DNA of 64,000 nucleotides from assembly GCF_003852895.1 (NCBI RefSeq), contig NZ_QUSW01000007.1, positions 295,411 through 359,410 on the forward strand, written 5' to 3'. Below, piece by piece: positions 54,113-64,000 of the stretch (within the stretch, counting starts at the first letter, position 1; every line of letters begins with the position of its first letter). The stretch comes from Rhizobacter terrae (GTDB lineage: Bacteria; Pseudomonadota; Gammaproteobacteria; Burkholderiales; Burkholderiaceae_C). The position numbers were made by a program, and so were the translations under genes. The notes under the pieces were generated by a model. The model did not search any database, was not told the origin of the DNA, and saw only the letters and a program-made list of their open reading frames with translations.

Positions 54113-55105
54113 GTGATCCTTCGACACGCCTTCATCCCCCTGGACAACGTGCGCCTGGCGCACCTGTGCGGCAGCATGGACCAGCACCTGCGCGACATCG
54201 AGGCGGCGCTGGACGTGAGCATCACCCGCCGCAACGAATCGTTCCGCATCGAAGGCACCAAGGCCCACGCCGAGCGCGCCGCGGCGCTGCTGCAGAACAT
54301 GTACGACCGGGCCAAGAAGCCGATTCCCGCCGAGACCTTCCAGCTCGCCCTGGCCGAGGCGGCCGGGGCCGATGCCGGCGCCAAGGCGGCCGCGCGCGGC
54401 ACGCGGTCTCCCGCCATCCACGAAGGCGAGAACGGCGAGATCCTCCTGCGCACCCGGCGCTCCGACCTGGCCGGGCGCACGCCCAACCAGCACGGCTACC
54501 TGCGCAACATCCTGGAGCACGACATCACCTTCGGCATCGGGCCGGCGGGCACGGGCAAGACCTTCCTGGCGGTGGCCTGCGCGGTCGATGCGCTGGAGCG
54601 CAGCACGGTGCAGCGCATCATCCTCACCCGCCCGGCGGTGGAAGCCGGCGAGCGCCTGGGCTTCCTGCCCGGCGACCTGGCGCAGAAGGTGGACCCGTAC
54701 CTGCGGCCGCTCTACGACGCGCTGTACGACCTGATGGGCCTGGAGCGCGTTACCAAGGCCTTCGAGAAGGGCACGATCGAAGTCGCGCCGCTGGCCTTCA
54801 TGCGCGGTCGCACGCTCAACCACGCCTTCGTCATCCTCGACGAGGCGCAGAACACCACGCCCGAGCAGATGAAGATGTTCCTCACGCGCATCGGCTTCGG
54901 CAGCAAGTGCGTGGTGACCGGCGACGTCAGCCAGATCGACCTGCCGCGCGGCACCGAGAGCGGGCTGATCGACGCCGAACGCGTGCTGCGGCGCGTGAAG
55001 GGCATCGCCACCACCTACTTCACCGCGGCCGACGTGGTGCGGCACCCGCTGGTGGCGCGCATCGTCGAGGCCTACGATGCGGCGCGTTCGTCGGAGGCGA
55101 CCTGA
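54113..55105 (+). CDS. phoH: PhoH family ATPase
   Basis: A 330-aa protein. GTG 54113 is chosen because [20 protein letters not shown] matches the usual start of this family; an in-frame ATG at 54053 would add 20 residues. Walker [10 protein letters not shown], Walker [17 protein letters not shown], and [11 protein letters not shown]. It is a probable RNA-related ATPase, typically encoded next to ybeY, as here. The stop shares one base with the ybeY start. Confidence 0.93.
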   Translation: MILRHAFIPLDNVRLAHLCGSMDQHLRDIEAALDVSITRRNESFRIEGTKAHAERAAALLQNMYDRAKKPIPAETFQLALAEAAGADAGAKAAARGTRSPAIHEGENGEILLRTRRSDLAGRTPNQHGYLRNILEHDITFGIGPAGTGKTFLAVACAVDALERSTVQRIILTRPAVEAGERLGFLPGDLAQKVDPYLRPLYDALYDLMGLERVTKAFEKGTIEVAPLAFMRGRTLNHAFVILDEAQNTTPEQMKMFLTRIGFGSKCVVTGDVSQIDLPRGTESGLIDAERVLRRVKGIATTYFTAADVVRHPLVARIVEAYDAARSSEAT

Positions 55106-55554
55106 TGGCACGTGCCGCACGCCCCGAGCTGACCCTGTCGCTGCAGTTCGCCGACCCATCGCACCGCGAGCACCTGCCGCGACACAAGGTGGCGCGGTGG
55201 ATCCGCGCCGCGCTGTCCGCGCCGGGCGAGATCACGGTGCGCATCGTCGATGCCGACGAAGGCCGCGCGCTCAATCGCGAATACCGCGGCAAGGACTACG
55301 CCACCAACGTGCTCACCTTCGACTACACGCATGAGCCGGTGGTGAGCGCGGACCTCATCCTGTGCGCACCGGTGGTGGCCGAGGAGGCGCGCAAGCAGAA
55401 GATCACCCTCGAAGCCCACTACGCCCACCTGCTGGTGCACGGCACCCTGCACGCGCAGGGCCACGACCACGAGGAAGAGGGCGAGGCCGAGGAAATGGAA
55501 ACGCTGGAAAGCGAGATCGTGACGGGCTTGGGCTTCAAGGACCCGTACCGCTGA
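55105..55554 (+). CDS. ybeY: Endoribonuclease YbeY (rRNA maturation)
   Basis: A 149-aa protein. The metal-binding motif [11 protein letters not shown] (three histidines) is complete; [18 protein letters not shown] is also diagnostic. YbeY takes part in 16S rRNA 3'-end maturation and ribosome quality control. Coupled to phoH. Ends ten bases before the convergent corA. Confidence 0.96.
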   Translation: MARAARPELTLSLQFADPSHREHLPRHKVARWIRAALSAPGEITVRIVDADEGRALNREYRGKDYATNVLTFDYTHEPVVSADLILCAPVVAEEARKQKITLEAHYAHLLVHGTLHAQGHDHEEEGEAEEMETLESEIVTGLGFKDPYR

Positions 55555-55564
55555 CCTTCTCGCC

Positions 55565-56661
55565 TCAGTGCCTCGTCCCCAGGTACTGCTTGCGCCAGAA
55601 GAAGATGCTCAGGCTGATGCCCACCAGGGCCATCACGCCGGTCACCGACCAGAAGCCCTTGGCGCTGTGGATGAGCGGCAGGCCTTCGAAGTTCATGCCG
55701 AAGAAGCCCGTCACCAGGTTCAGCGGCAGGAAGATGGCGGTCAGCACGGTGAGCGTGCGCATGATCGCGTTGGTGCGGTGGCTCTGCGCCGCGAAATGCA
55801 TCTGCACCGCGGCTTCCGACGACGACTCCAGCCGGCGCACGTGGCTCAGCACCCGCTCGATGTGCTCCAGCACGTCGCGCGAACGCACCCGCAGCAACTC
55901 GCGTTCGCGGCGCTCGGGCGGCGTGGGCGGGTCGGGCCATTCGTCCATCGCGTCGATCCATTCCACGATGGCGCTGCGCTGGTCCTCGCAGGTCTCTTCC
56001 AGCAGGTGCAGCGTGTCGCGCGACTCCAGCAGCAGCTGCCAGGTGTCGTAGCGGCTGCGGGGGCCGAACAGCTCCTGCTGCAGCGCACCCAGCTGGCGCG
56101 ACAGCATGCGGCGCAGCGCGAGGTAGCTGTCCACCATGTGGTTGACCATGCGCAGCATCAGATCCGCCGGGCTGGTGGGCAGGCGCACGATGCCGCGTCC
56201 GCCTTCGCTGCCCTGTGCCTGGTCCTTCAGCCGGCTGGCGAAGTAGTCGCGCACCTGGCAGTCGGTGGGGTGCACGGTGACCAGCACGCGGTCGAAGAGC
56301 GCGAAGCCGACCGGGCTGGTGTCGATCGCCTGCAAGGCCTTGCGGACGTTCGACAGGGTCGTGGCGTTGTCGTCGGCGGCAGGCGGCGCGCCGCCACCGG
56401 CCGCGAGGCGGCGGAACACCAGCACGTCGTACCACGAGGTGTAGTCGTAGTGCGAGGGCAGCTGCGTGTTGAGCAGGTCCGTCACGTGCGGATCGAAGAT
56501 CTGTCCGCCGGTCCAGCGCTGCAGGAAGGTCTGCAGGTCCGGCAGCGTGGCCTCGAAGTCGCGGCGCACGGTGCCGATCCACAGGTAGCCCGAAGCAGGC
56601 AACTGCTCCGGCAGCGCACCGAGCTCCGCGAACTGGTCGCCGGCGATGTGGAAGATTCGCA

Positions 56662-56662
<1 letters not shown>
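55565..56662 (-). CDS. corA: CorA-family magnesium/divalent cation transporter
   Basis: A 365-aa protein. Large cytosolic N-terminal domain, long helix with coiled character and two C-terminal membrane segments (TVLTAIFLPLNLVTGFFGMNF and GVMALVGISLSIFFW). The selectivity motif GMN is present in FFGMNFEGLP. Its ATG shares a base with the hemB stop. It may carry Mg2+, Co2+ or Zn2+; the CorA family includes ZntB-like exporters. Confidence 0.9.
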
Positions 56663-57907
<1,245 letters not shown>

Positions 57908-58115
57908 CCGGGCTCGGTGTGGCGTGAGAGCCGCAGCTTGTGTCGAGCTGTTGGGAAAGTTCAGCAACTCTTAAGCTACCTGCCGCTCCGATACGTTCGG
58001 GCTTGCTGCGGCGCCGGCGTGGTATCGATGTGTACCAAAGCTTCGAATTGCTGCGCCACACAATTGCCGAACCGCATCCGGTCGTCGGAATGCCGCCTCT
58101 GGTCATAATCCGCCG
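57908..58115 (+). other. Gene-free stretch upstream of hemJ
   Basis: About 200 bp with no credible ORF. CATAAT just before the hemJ ATG resembles a -10 element, but no good -35 is seen at 16-18 bp. Apart from this I see no repeat, operator or RNA structure worth listing. Confidence 0.5.
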
Positions 58116-58535
58116 ATGCTCTGGATCAAAGCCTTCCACATCGTCTTCGTAGCCAGCTGGTTCGCGGGTCTTTTCTACCTGCCGCGCATCTTCGTCAACC
58201 TGGCCTCGGTGCCCGCCGACAGCCATGCCGAGCGAGAGCGCCTGCTGATCATGGCGCGCAAGCTCTACCGCTTCTCCAGCCTGCTGATGATTCCGGCCGT
58301 CGGGCTCGGGTTGTGGCTGTGGCTCGCGTACTTCCGCGACGCCGGTGCCTGGCTGCACGCCAAGATGTTCCTCGTGGTCGTGGCCATCGGCTACCACCAT
58401 GCCTGCCGCTCGCTGCTGCGCAAGTTCGAGCAGTTCGCCAATCAGCGCAGCGAGCGCTGGTTCCGCGTGTTCAACGAAATGTCCGTGCTGATCTTCGCTG
58501 CCATCGTCGTGCTGGTGGTGGTCAAGCCCTTCTGA
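58116..58535 (+). CDS. hemJ: Protoporphyrinogen oxidase HemJ
   Basis: A 139-aa membrane protein with four hydrophobic helices. The start MLWIKAFHIVFVASWFAGLFYLP has the conserved His8, and FNEMSVLIFAAIVVLVVVKPF is the family C-terminus. HemJ oxidises protoporphyrinogen IX to protoporphyrin IX in bacteria lacking HemG or HemY, usually with a heme cofactor. It is annotated in places as CopD-like. Location opposite hemB supports the heme role. Confidence 0.88.
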   Translation: MLWIKAFHIVFVASWFAGLFYLPRIFVNLASVPADSHAERERLLIMARKLYRFSSLLMIPAVGLGLWLWLAYFRDAGAWLHAKMFLVVVAIGYHHACRSLLRKFEQFANQRSERWFRVFNEMSVLIFAAIVVLVVVKPF

Positions 58536-58551
58536 TCGACCTGCGGCACCG

Positions 58552-59667
58552 ATGGCCCTCCAACGCAGCTCCGCCGTCCCGCTGGCCGGCGCCTACGCTG
58601 CGCTGATCGTCTACGCAAGCCTGTACCCCTTCACCGGCTGGACGGTGCCAGGCGTGTCGATCTGGCACTTCCTGACGCTGCCCTTCCCGCGCTGGTGGAC
58701 GGGGTTCGATCTCATCGCCAACCTGCTGGGCTACATGCCGCTGGGCGCGCTGCTGTTCGGGGCGATGATCCGCTCCGGAGAGGGGCTGGGCCGCTCGATG
58801 GTGGTGGCGGCCGTGGCGGGCACGGCGCTGTCGTTCGCGATGGAGACGCTGCAGAACTTCCTGCCCATGCGCGTCTCGTCGAACCTCGACCTCGCGCTCA
58901 ACGCGGCAGGGTCCGCGCTTGGCGCGGCCGTCGGTGCCGCCGTGCACCTGCTGGGCGGCATGCAGCGCTGGCAGGTTGTGCGTGAACGCTGGTTCATCTC
59001 CCACAGCGCGGGCGGGCTGGCGCTGCTCATCCTGTGGCCGGTGGGGCTGCTGTTTCCCGCCCCCGTTCCTTACGGCCTCGGCCAGGTGTGGCCGCGCCTG
59101 CGCGACGCACTGGCCTCCTGGCTGCAGGACAGCAGCGTGGCCGATTGGATCGCCCCCTGGCTGCAAAGCGACGGCGACGTGAGCGTGCTCTCGCCGGCCA
59201 GCGAGTTCGTGGTGGTCGCGCTGGGGCTGATGGCGCCGTGCCTCGTGGCCTACACCATCTCGCGGCCCGGCTGGCGGCGCATGGTCCTGGCGGCCAGTGC
59301 GGTGGCCGTGGGCTTCGGTGCGACCACCTTGTCCACCGCACTCAACTTCGGCCCGCAGCATGCGCTGGCCTGGCGCACGCCCACCTCGCTGGCCGCCCTG
59401 GTCACGGCATTGACGCTGGTCCTGCTGCTGGCCTACACGCCGCGGCGGGCGACGGCGGCCATCGGGCTGATGGTCCTGACCGCCATGGTCTCCATCGTCG
59501 GCCAGGCCCCGGCCGACGCCTACTTCACCGACAGCCTGCAGGCCTGGGAGCAGGGGCGCTTCATCCGCTTCCACGGCGTGGCCCAGTGGGTGGGCTGGCT
59601 GTGGCCCTATGCGGCGCTGGTGTGGCTGCTGGTCCGCATCAGCCAGAGGGATTCGGGGCAACCCTAA
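58552..59667 (+). CDS. VanZ-family membrane protein
   Basis: A 371-aa protein with about nine hydrophobic segments. The VanZ-like part (YASLYPFTGW, DLIANLLGYMPLGALLFGAM, ETLQNFLPMRVSSNLDLALNAAGSALGA) fills the N-terminal half; the rest has additional membrane helices without a known motif. VanZ confers low-level teicoplanin resistance in enterococci, but that says little about Gram-negative homologues. Confidence 0.85.
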   Translation: MALQRSSAVPLAGAYAALIVYASLYPFTGWTVPGVSIWHFLTLPFPRWWTGFDLIANLLGYMPLGALLFGAMIRSGEGLGRSMVVAAVAGTALSFAMETLQNFLPMRVSSNLDLALNAAGSALGAAVGAAVHLLGGMQRWQVVRERWFISHSAGGLALLILWPVGLLFPAPVPYGLGQVWPRLRDALASWLQDSSVADWIAPWLQSDGDVSVLSPASEFVVVALGLMAPCLVAYTISRPGWRRMVLAASAVAVGFGATTLSTALNFGPQHALAWRTPTSLAALVTALTLVLLLAYTPRRATAAIGLMVLTAMVSIVGQAPADAYFTDSLQAWEQGRFIRFHGVAQWVGWLWPYAALVWLLVRISQRDSGQP

Positions 59668-59676
59668 AATGCCCGG

Positions 59677-60009
59677 ATGACCCAGAGCTACTACCAGCGG
59701 CACATCTTCTTCTGCCTGAACCAGCGCGACAGCGGCGAGGATTCGTGCGCCAACCATGATGCGCAGGCCGGCTTCGAGCATTGCAAGAAGCGCATCAAGG
59801 CCGAGAAGCTGGCGGGCCCGGGCGGCATCCGCGTGAACAAGGCGGGCTGCCTGGACCGCTGTGCCGGCGGGCCGGTGGCGGTGGTCTATCCCGAGGCGGT
59901 CTGGTACACCTACCTGGATCAGCACGACATCGATGAGATCGTCGACTCGCACCTGAAGAACGGCGTCGTCGTCGAACGCCTGGTCCTGCCCCCGAACGTC
60001 GGCCGCTGA
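59677..60009 (+). CDS. Thioredoxin-like [2Fe-2S] ferredoxin
   Basis: A 110-aa protein beginning YYQRHIFFCLNQRDSGEDSC. Cluster ligands probably come from C13, C24 or C36, and the C58-LDR-C62 pair in KAGCLDRCAGGPVAVVYPE. Similar proteins are electron carriers or cluster-assembly partners; the specific role is unknown. It is nine bp after VanZ and its stop overlaps the next start by one base. Confidence 0.88.
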   Translation: MTQSYYQRHIFFCLNQRDSGEDSCANHDAQAGFEHCKKRIKAEKLAGPGGIRVNKAGCLDRCAGGPVAVVYPEAVWYTYLDQHDIDEIVDSHLKNGVVVERLVLPPNVGR

Positions 60010-60638
60010 TGAACTCGCAGACCCAACGCCTGACCATTGCCGGTCCGGCCGGCGACATCGAGTGCGCCATCGACCTGCCCACCGGCGACGTGCTGGGCAC
60101 GGCAGTGGTGTGCCATCCGCACCCGGTGCATGGCGGCACCATGGACAACAAGGTCGCCATCACGCTGGCCCGTGCCTTCATGGCAGTGGGCTTTCGCGCG
60201 GTGCGTTTCAACTTCCGTGGCGTGGGCGGCTCGCAAGGCGCGTGGGATGACGGCGTGGGCGAGGTCGACGACGCGATGGCCGTCATCGCCGCGCATCGCA
60301 AGCCCGGCGAGCGCTTCATGCTCGGCGGCTTTTCCTTCGGCGGCTACGTGGCGGCGCAAGCCTTCTCGCGGCTGCCGGCCGATGCAAGGCCCGAGCGCCT
60401 CGTGCTGGCGGCCCCATCCACGCAGAAGCAGAAGGTGCCCGACGTTGCGCCCGACACCATCGTCGTGCACGGCGAGTCCGATGATGTGGTGCCGCTCTCG
60501 GCCACCCTCGACTGGGCGCGCCCGCAATCGCTGCCCATCATCGTGATGCCCGGCACCGGTCACTTCTTCCACGGGCAGATCACGCAGCTCAAGAACATCC
60601 TCGTCGCACAGCTGCACACGCCGCGCGCAGTGAACTGA
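60009..60638 (+). CDS. Alpha/beta hydrolase (small CocE/dienelactone-like)
   Basis: A 209-aa protein. HPHPVHGGTMDNKV, RFNFRGVGGSQG and the nucleophile elbow GFSFGGYVA mark the family; HGESDDVVP gives the Asp and PGTGHFFHG the catalytic His. Often seen beside ferredoxin-like genes in Burkholderiales. Substrate unknown. Confidence 0.9.
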   Translation: MNSQTQRLTIAGPAGDIECAIDLPTGDVLGTAVVCHPHPVHGGTMDNKVAITLARAFMAVGFRAVRFNFRGVGGSQGAWDDGVGEVDDAMAVIAAHRKPGERFMLGGFSFGGYVAAQAFSRLPADARPERLVLAAPSTQKQKVPDVAPDTIVVHGESDDVVPLSATLDWARPQSLPIIVMPGTGHFFHGQITQLKNILVAQLHTPRAVN

Positions 60639-60665
60639 AGCCACGAAATCGGCTCCACATCTCCC

Positions 60666-61814
60666 ATGAAAAGATTCCTCGCATTCGTTCTCGCGGCGAC
60701 GCTCGCCGCTGCTGCCTCTGCCCAGGCCCCGCAGCCGCCCGAGGTGGCAGCCAAGAGCTACCTGCTGCTGGACATGACCAGCAACCAGGTGCTGGCCGAG
60801 CGTGACGCTGACGCGGCTGCCGACCCGGCCTCGCTCACCAAGCTGATGACCGCCTACATCGTGTTCAACGCGGTGAAGGAAAAACGCCTCGCGCTGACCC
60901 AGCCCATCCCCGTGTCCAAGCGCGCGTGGGAAGAACGCAAGGGCGGTGGTTCGCTGATGTTCATCGACACCACGATGACGCCCACCGTCGACGAGCTGCT
61001 GCATGGCGTGATCATCCAGAGCGGCAACGACGCTTCGGTGGCACTGGCCGAAGCCGTGGGTGGCACGCTGGACGGCTTCGTGGGCATGATGAACCGCCAG
61101 GCCCAGGCGTGGGGCCTGAAGAACACCAGCTTCAAGAACGTCACCGGCCTGACCGAAGCCGGCCACAAGAGCACGGCGCGCGACCTCGCGGTGATCGCTA
61201 CGCACATCATCACCGACCACCCCGACTTCTACACGTACTACTCCATCAAGGACTACACGTACAACAACATCGCCCAGCCCAACCGCAACCTGCTGCTGCG
61301 CCGCGACCCGACGGTGGATGGCATGAAGACGGGCTACACCGAGGCTGCCGGCTACTGCCTGATTGCGAGTGCCCAGCGCGACTTTCCCAACGGCAAGCGA
61401 CGCCTGGTCAGCGTGGTGCTGAACACCACGTCGATGGAAGCCCGCGCCAGCGAGAGCCAGAAGCTCTTGAACTGGGGCTTCCAGGCCTTCGACGACCTGC
61501 GCCTGTTCGACGTGAACAAGCCCATGGCCACGGCCCAGGTCTGGAAGGGCAAGGCCAACGAAGCGAAGCTGGGCGCCGCCAACGCGGTGTTCGTCTCGGT
61601 GCCGCGCGGCGAGGGCAACTCGCTGCAGACCAAGATCGAGCGCACCGACCCGCTGGTCGCTCCGCTGCAAAAGGGGCAGCGCGTGGGCACGCTCAAGGTC
61701 ACGACCGCATCAGGTGCCAAGGTCACCGAGGTTCCGCTGGTGGTCATGGATGGCGTCGAGCAGGCGGGCATCTTCGGCCGTGCCTGGGATGCGATGCGGT
61801 TGTGGATTAAGTGA
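60666..61814 (+). CDS. dacC: D-alanyl-D-alanine carboxypeptidase (PBP5/6 type)
   Basis: A 382-aa protein with a signal peptide (MKRFLAFVLAATLAAAASAQA). Active-site motifs: S56-L-T-K59 (SxxK), SGN in QSGNDASVA and KTG in DGMKTGYTE. A C-terminal domain (about 285-370) and an amphipathic tail ending WDAMRLWIK anchor it to the inner membrane. It trims pentapeptides in peptidoglycan. The symbol distinguishes poorly between dacA, dacC and dacD. Confidence 0.9.
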   Translation: MKRFLAFVLAATLAAAASAQAPQPPEVAAKSYLLLDMTSNQVLAERDADAAADPASLTKLMTAYIVFNAVKEKRLALTQPIPVSKRAWEERKGGGSLMFIDTTMTPTVDELLHGVIIQSGNDASVALAEAVGGTLDGFVGMMNRQAQAWGLKNTSFKNVTGLTEAGHKSTARDLAVIATHIITDHPDFYTYYSIKDYTYNNIAQPNRNLLLRRDPTVDGMKTGYTEAAGYCLIASAQRDFPNGKRRLVSVVLNTTSMEARASESQKLLNWGFQAFDDLRLFDVNKPMATAQVWKGKANEAKLGAANAVFVSVPRGEGNSLQTKIERTDPLVAPLQKGQRVGTLKVTTASGAKVTEVPLVVMDGVEQAGIFGRAWDAMRLWIK

Positions 61815-61870
61815 GCCGCGAAGCCCAAACAGGTTTAATCTGCCCACCTGAAGTTCTCCCCGGAGGCGCG

Positions 61871-62746
61871 ATGCAACCCATCCCCGACATCCTGTGCTAC
61901 CTGAACGGCGAGTACACACCGCTGAACCAGGCCAAGGTGTCGGTGCTGGACCGCGGATTCATCTTCGGCGACGGGGTGTACGAGGTGGTTCCGGTCTACG
62001 GCCGCAAGCTGTTCCTCTTCGATGAGCACATGGCGCGCCTGACGCGCAGCCTGTCCAAGGTGCGCATCGAGAATCCGCACACCCGGGCCGAGTGGCTGGA
62101 GCGCGGGCGCAAGCTGATTGCGGCACAGAGTTCCGACGATCAGTTGCTGTACATCCAGATCACCCGCGGCGTGGCCTGGCGCGACCACGTCATGCCGCCG
62201 GACATCGAGCCCACGGTGTTCATGATGTCCACACCCCTGAAGCCCGCCCCGCCCGAGCAGCGGCACCACGGCGTGGCCTGCGTGACGGCACGCGACTTCC
62301 GCTGGGAGCGCGGCGACATCAAGTCGACCTCGCTGCTGGGCAACGTGCTGGCGCGGCAGATGTCGGCCGACCACAACGCGGCCGAGACCATCATGTTCCG
62401 CAACGGCTTCCTCACCGAGGCGTCGGCCAGCAACGTCTGGGTGGTGCATGAAGGCGCGGTGCTGGGGCCGCCCAAGAGCGAGCATGTGCTGGAAGGCATC
62501 CGCTACGAGCTCATCCGCGAGCTGTGCGAGGAGGAGGGCATTGCCTACAACCTGCGCCCGGTATCCGAAGCCGAAGTGCTGGCTGCTGACGAACTGATGC
62601 TCAGCTCGGCCGGCAAGGAAGTGCTGCCCGTCACCTCGCTGGACGGCGACCCGGTGGGTCACGGCGCCCTGCGCGGCAAGCCCGGCCCGGTGTACGCCCG
62701 GCTGTACGAGGCCTACCAGCGTGCCAAGATGCTGCAGTCGATTTGA
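61871..62746 (+). CDS. D-amino acid aminotransferase (fold IV)
   Basis: A 291-aa protein from ATG 61871 (GGAGG five bases upstream). The fold IV pattern is clear: SVLDRGFIFGDGVYEVVPV, the PLP lysine K151 in GDIKSTSLLGN, and TEASASNVWVV. It interconverts D-alanine and D-glutamate precursors with 2-oxo acids; a branched-chain aminotransferase-like role is less likely given the neighbour dacC and the usual genomic order with ybeD-lipB-lipA. Confidence 0.88.
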   Translation: MQPIPDILCYLNGEYTPLNQAKVSVLDRGFIFGDGVYEVVPVYGRKLFLFDEHMARLTRSLSKVRIENPHTRAEWLERGRKLIAAQSSDDQLLYIQITRGVAWRDHVMPPDIEPTVFMMSTPLKPAPPEQRHHGVACVTARDFRWERGDIKSTSLLGNVLARQMSADHNAAETIMFRNGFLTEASASNVWVVHEGAVLGPPKSEHVLEGIRYELIRELCEEEGIAYNLRPVSEAEVLAADELMLSSAGKEVLPVTSLDGDPVGHGALRGKPGPVYARLYEAYQRAKMLQSI

Positions 62747-62776
62747 GTTTTGATGCGGCGGCACCATCTGCCGTCG

Positions 62777-63058
62777 ATGGACATGAGAGAAATTCCCCCC
62801 GAGCAATCGCTCATCGAGTACCCCTCGCAGTTCCCGATCAAGGTGATGGGACAGAACGTGGACGGCTTCGTCGAGGCCGTCGTCGCGGTGGCGCTGCAAT
62901 TCGACCCGTGCTTTGACGCCGGGACCGTCGAGCAGCGGCCCAGCAAGGGCAACAACTACCTGGGCGTGACCATCACCGTCACGGCGACCAGCCGCGAGCA
63001 GCTCGACGAGCTGTACCGCACGCTGTCCACGCATCCGATGGTCAAGGTGGTGCTCTGA
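62777..63058 (+). CDS. YbeD (DUF493)-family protein
   Basis: A 93-aa protein. [21 protein letters not shown] and the C-terminal [21 protein letters not shown] are typical of this ACT-like-fold family. ATG 62777 or 62783 are the likely starts; no strong ribosome site distinguishes them, and earlier in-frame codons give a poorly conserved N-terminus. Standard neighbour of lipB. The stop TGA overlaps the possible CTG start of lipB. Confidence 0.88.
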   Translation: MDMREIPPEQSLIEYPSQFPIKVMGQNVDGFVEAVVAVALQFDPCFDAGTVEQRPSKGNNYLGVTITVTATSREQLDELYRTLSTHPMVKVVL

Positions 63059-63753
63059 GCGCACCGCGGGTCCGGTCGCTGGGACGGGTGGAGTATGCGC
63101 CCACCCTCGAGGCAATGCGCGGCTTCACTGAGCAGCGCGGCGCCGACACCCCCGACGAGATCTGGCTGTGCGAGCACCCGCCGGTCTACACCCAGGGCGT
63201 GGCCGGGCTGCCGGAGCACATCCTCAACCCGCATGGCATCCCCGTGGTGCAGACCAACCGCGGCGGGCAGGTGACCTACCACGGGCCGGGGCAGGTCGTG
63301 GCCTACCCGCTCATCGACCTCAAGCGCCTGGGCATCTACGTCAAGGAATACGTCTACCGGCTGGAGCATTGCGTCATCAAGACGCTGGAGGGCTTCGACG
63401 TGACCGGTCACCGGGTGCCGGGAGCGCCGGGCATCTACGTGAGGCTGGACGATCCATCCGGCCATGCGCCTCTGGAAATTGCCTTGCCGGCCGAGCGTCA
63501 GGGCATCAAGGCGTCCGACCCATTCCGGGGGCTGGGCAAGATCGCGGCGCTGGGCATCAAGGTCAGCCGGCATTGCACCTACCACGGTGTGGCGCTGAAC
63601 GTCGCCATGGACCTGAATCCCTTCCATGGAATCAATCCGTGCGGCTACGCAGGGCTGGAAACGGTCGACTTGGCTACACTTCGGGTTTTCACGGATTGGG
63701 CCACCGTGGCCGAGCGACTGGGTTCCAGGCTCGCCTCGCATCTGTCGCCCTGA
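63055..63753 (+). CDS. lipB: Octanoyl-ACP:protein N-octanoyltransferase LipB
   Basis: The mature family pattern is complete: [18 protein letters not shown], the catalytic [17 protein letters not shown] with Lys and Cys, and [11 protein letters not shown]. It transfers octanoate to lipoyl domains. The start is problematic: the first in-frame ATG/GTG/TTG is GTG 63088, which cuts the conserved LGR-V region; a CTG at 63055 overlapping the ybeD stop (CTGA) would give the full N-terminus [16 protein letters not shown] list 63055 as the likely start with GTG 63088 as alternative. Confidence 0.9.
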   Translation: MSAPRVRSLGRVEYAPTLEAMRGFTEQRGADTPDEIWLCEHPPVYTQGVAGLPEHILNPHGIPVVQTNRGGQVTYHGPGQVVAYPLIDLKRLGIYVKEYVYRLEHCVIKTLEGFDVTGHRVPGAPGIYVRLDDPSGHAPLEIALPAERQGIKASDPFRGLGKIAALGIKVSRHCTYHGVALNVAMDLNPFHGINPCGYAGLETVDLATLRVFTDWATVAERLGSRLASHLSP

Positions 63754-63762
63754 GGTAAACGA

Positions 63763-64000
63763 ATGTCCACCGACAACGTGATCCGGCAGGCGCAGGACGC
63801 CGCCAGCTACGACGCATCCGCCAAGCAGAAGGCCCAGGCCAAGACGGCGCGCATTCCCATCAAGGTCGTGGCGGCCGAAACGCTCAAGAAGCCCGACTGG
63901 ATCCGCGTCAAGGCAGGATCCCCCACCACGCGCTTCTACGAGATCAAGCAGATCCTGCGTGAGCACAAGCTGCACACGGTGTGCGAGGAAGCCAGCTGCC
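63763..64000 (+). CDS. lipA: Lipoyl synthase LipA, N-terminal part only
   Basis: About 79 residues from ATG 63763 (GAGG upstream) to the window edge. [25 protein letters not shown] is the usual N-terminus, and VCEEASC starts the auxiliary [4Fe-4S] cluster motif C-x4-C. The radical-SAM part lies outside the window. Completes the lipB-lipA lipoate pathway, nine bp after lipB. Confidence 0.92.
   Translation, partial: MSTDNVIRQAQDAASYDASAKQKAQAKTARIPIKVVAAETLKKPDWIRVKAGSPTTRFYEIKQILREHKLHTVCEEASC

Noticed and set aside
54002-55159. Upstream extension of the minus-strand kinase frame over phoH
   Set aside because: This part is antisense to phoH; the kinase begins with a signal-peptide-like ATG at 54001.
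58116-58535. Calling the 139-aa membrane protein a copper-resistance protein CopD
   Set aside because: The N-terminal WIKAFHI and C-terminal VVVKPF patterns and hemB proximity fit HemJ better.

Overview
This window looks like a chromosomal segment of a high-G+C betaproteobacterium of the order Burkholderiales (Comamonadaceae or Rubrivivax/Roseateles-like relatives). The basis is the box plus pca aromatic gene set, the divergent hemB/hemJ arrangement, and the D-amino-acid transaminase - ybeD - lipB - lipA order at the right end. No rRNA, tRNA, CRISPR array, integrase or transposase is visible. Coding density is very high; the only gene-free stretch above 300 bases is 57670-58115. Genus and species cannot be named from this sequence alone.

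Aromatic block, 1-23304. From the left edge: a divergent alpha/beta hydrolase (partial), the regulator boxR, boxC-boxB-boxA (aerobic benzoyl-CoA epoxidation and ring cleavage), a UspA-like protein, a 79-aa protein and a complete five-gene branched-chain-type ABC importer, probably for benzoate or a relative. Two TGCA-N6-TGCA palindromes flank boxR and are strong candidate BoxR operators. On the opposite strand lie a PcaR/PcaU-type IclR regulator and a pcaI-pcaJ-pcaF operon, which finishes 3-oxoadipate metabolism; PcaF can also take the 3-oxoadipyl-CoA made by the box route. Benzoate-CoA ligase and the BoxD aldehyde dehydrogenase are not in the window. Interspersed are ornithine aminotransferase with an Lrp regulator, and a saccharopine-dehydrogenase-type enzyme with its own divergent Lrp regulator and a 17-bp palindrome between them.

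Signalling block, 23412-34273. Eight co-directional genes, mostly overlapping or nearly so, encode HD-GYP, PAS-GGDEF-EAL, EAL-REC-PAS, HDOD, GAF-histidine kinase, REC plus a degenerate HD-GYP, a lone REC protein, and a second membrane histidine kinase. A clear intrinsic terminator follows. No product has a DNA-binding domain, so the outputs appear to be cyclic-di-GMP turnover and protein contacts. This is the most unusual assembly in the window.

Mixed metabolic block, 34355-45892. A cyclopropane-synthase-like methyltransferase, DUF1840, PEBP-like and histidine-phosphatase proteins, and a D-threonine-aldolase-like enzyme, then a MocR regulator divergent from an aminotransferase, a membrane acyltransferase, a LytS/LytTR two-component pair, a sterol-desaturase-type membrane oxidase and an uncharacterised protein.

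Housekeeping block, 45896-64000. ruvB and ruvA are separated by a plus-strand metal-handling group (DUF2946 His-rich protein, TonB-dependent receptor, PCu(A)C copper chaperone) and a GNAT enzyme. Then come a 7TMR-DISM kinase with a LuxR-type regulator, phoH-ybeY, corA, hemB, a probable structured small RNA with a strong terminator, hemJ, VanZ, a 2Fe-2S protein, an alpha/beta hydrolase, dacC, D-amino-acid transaminase, ybeD, lipB and the start of lipA.
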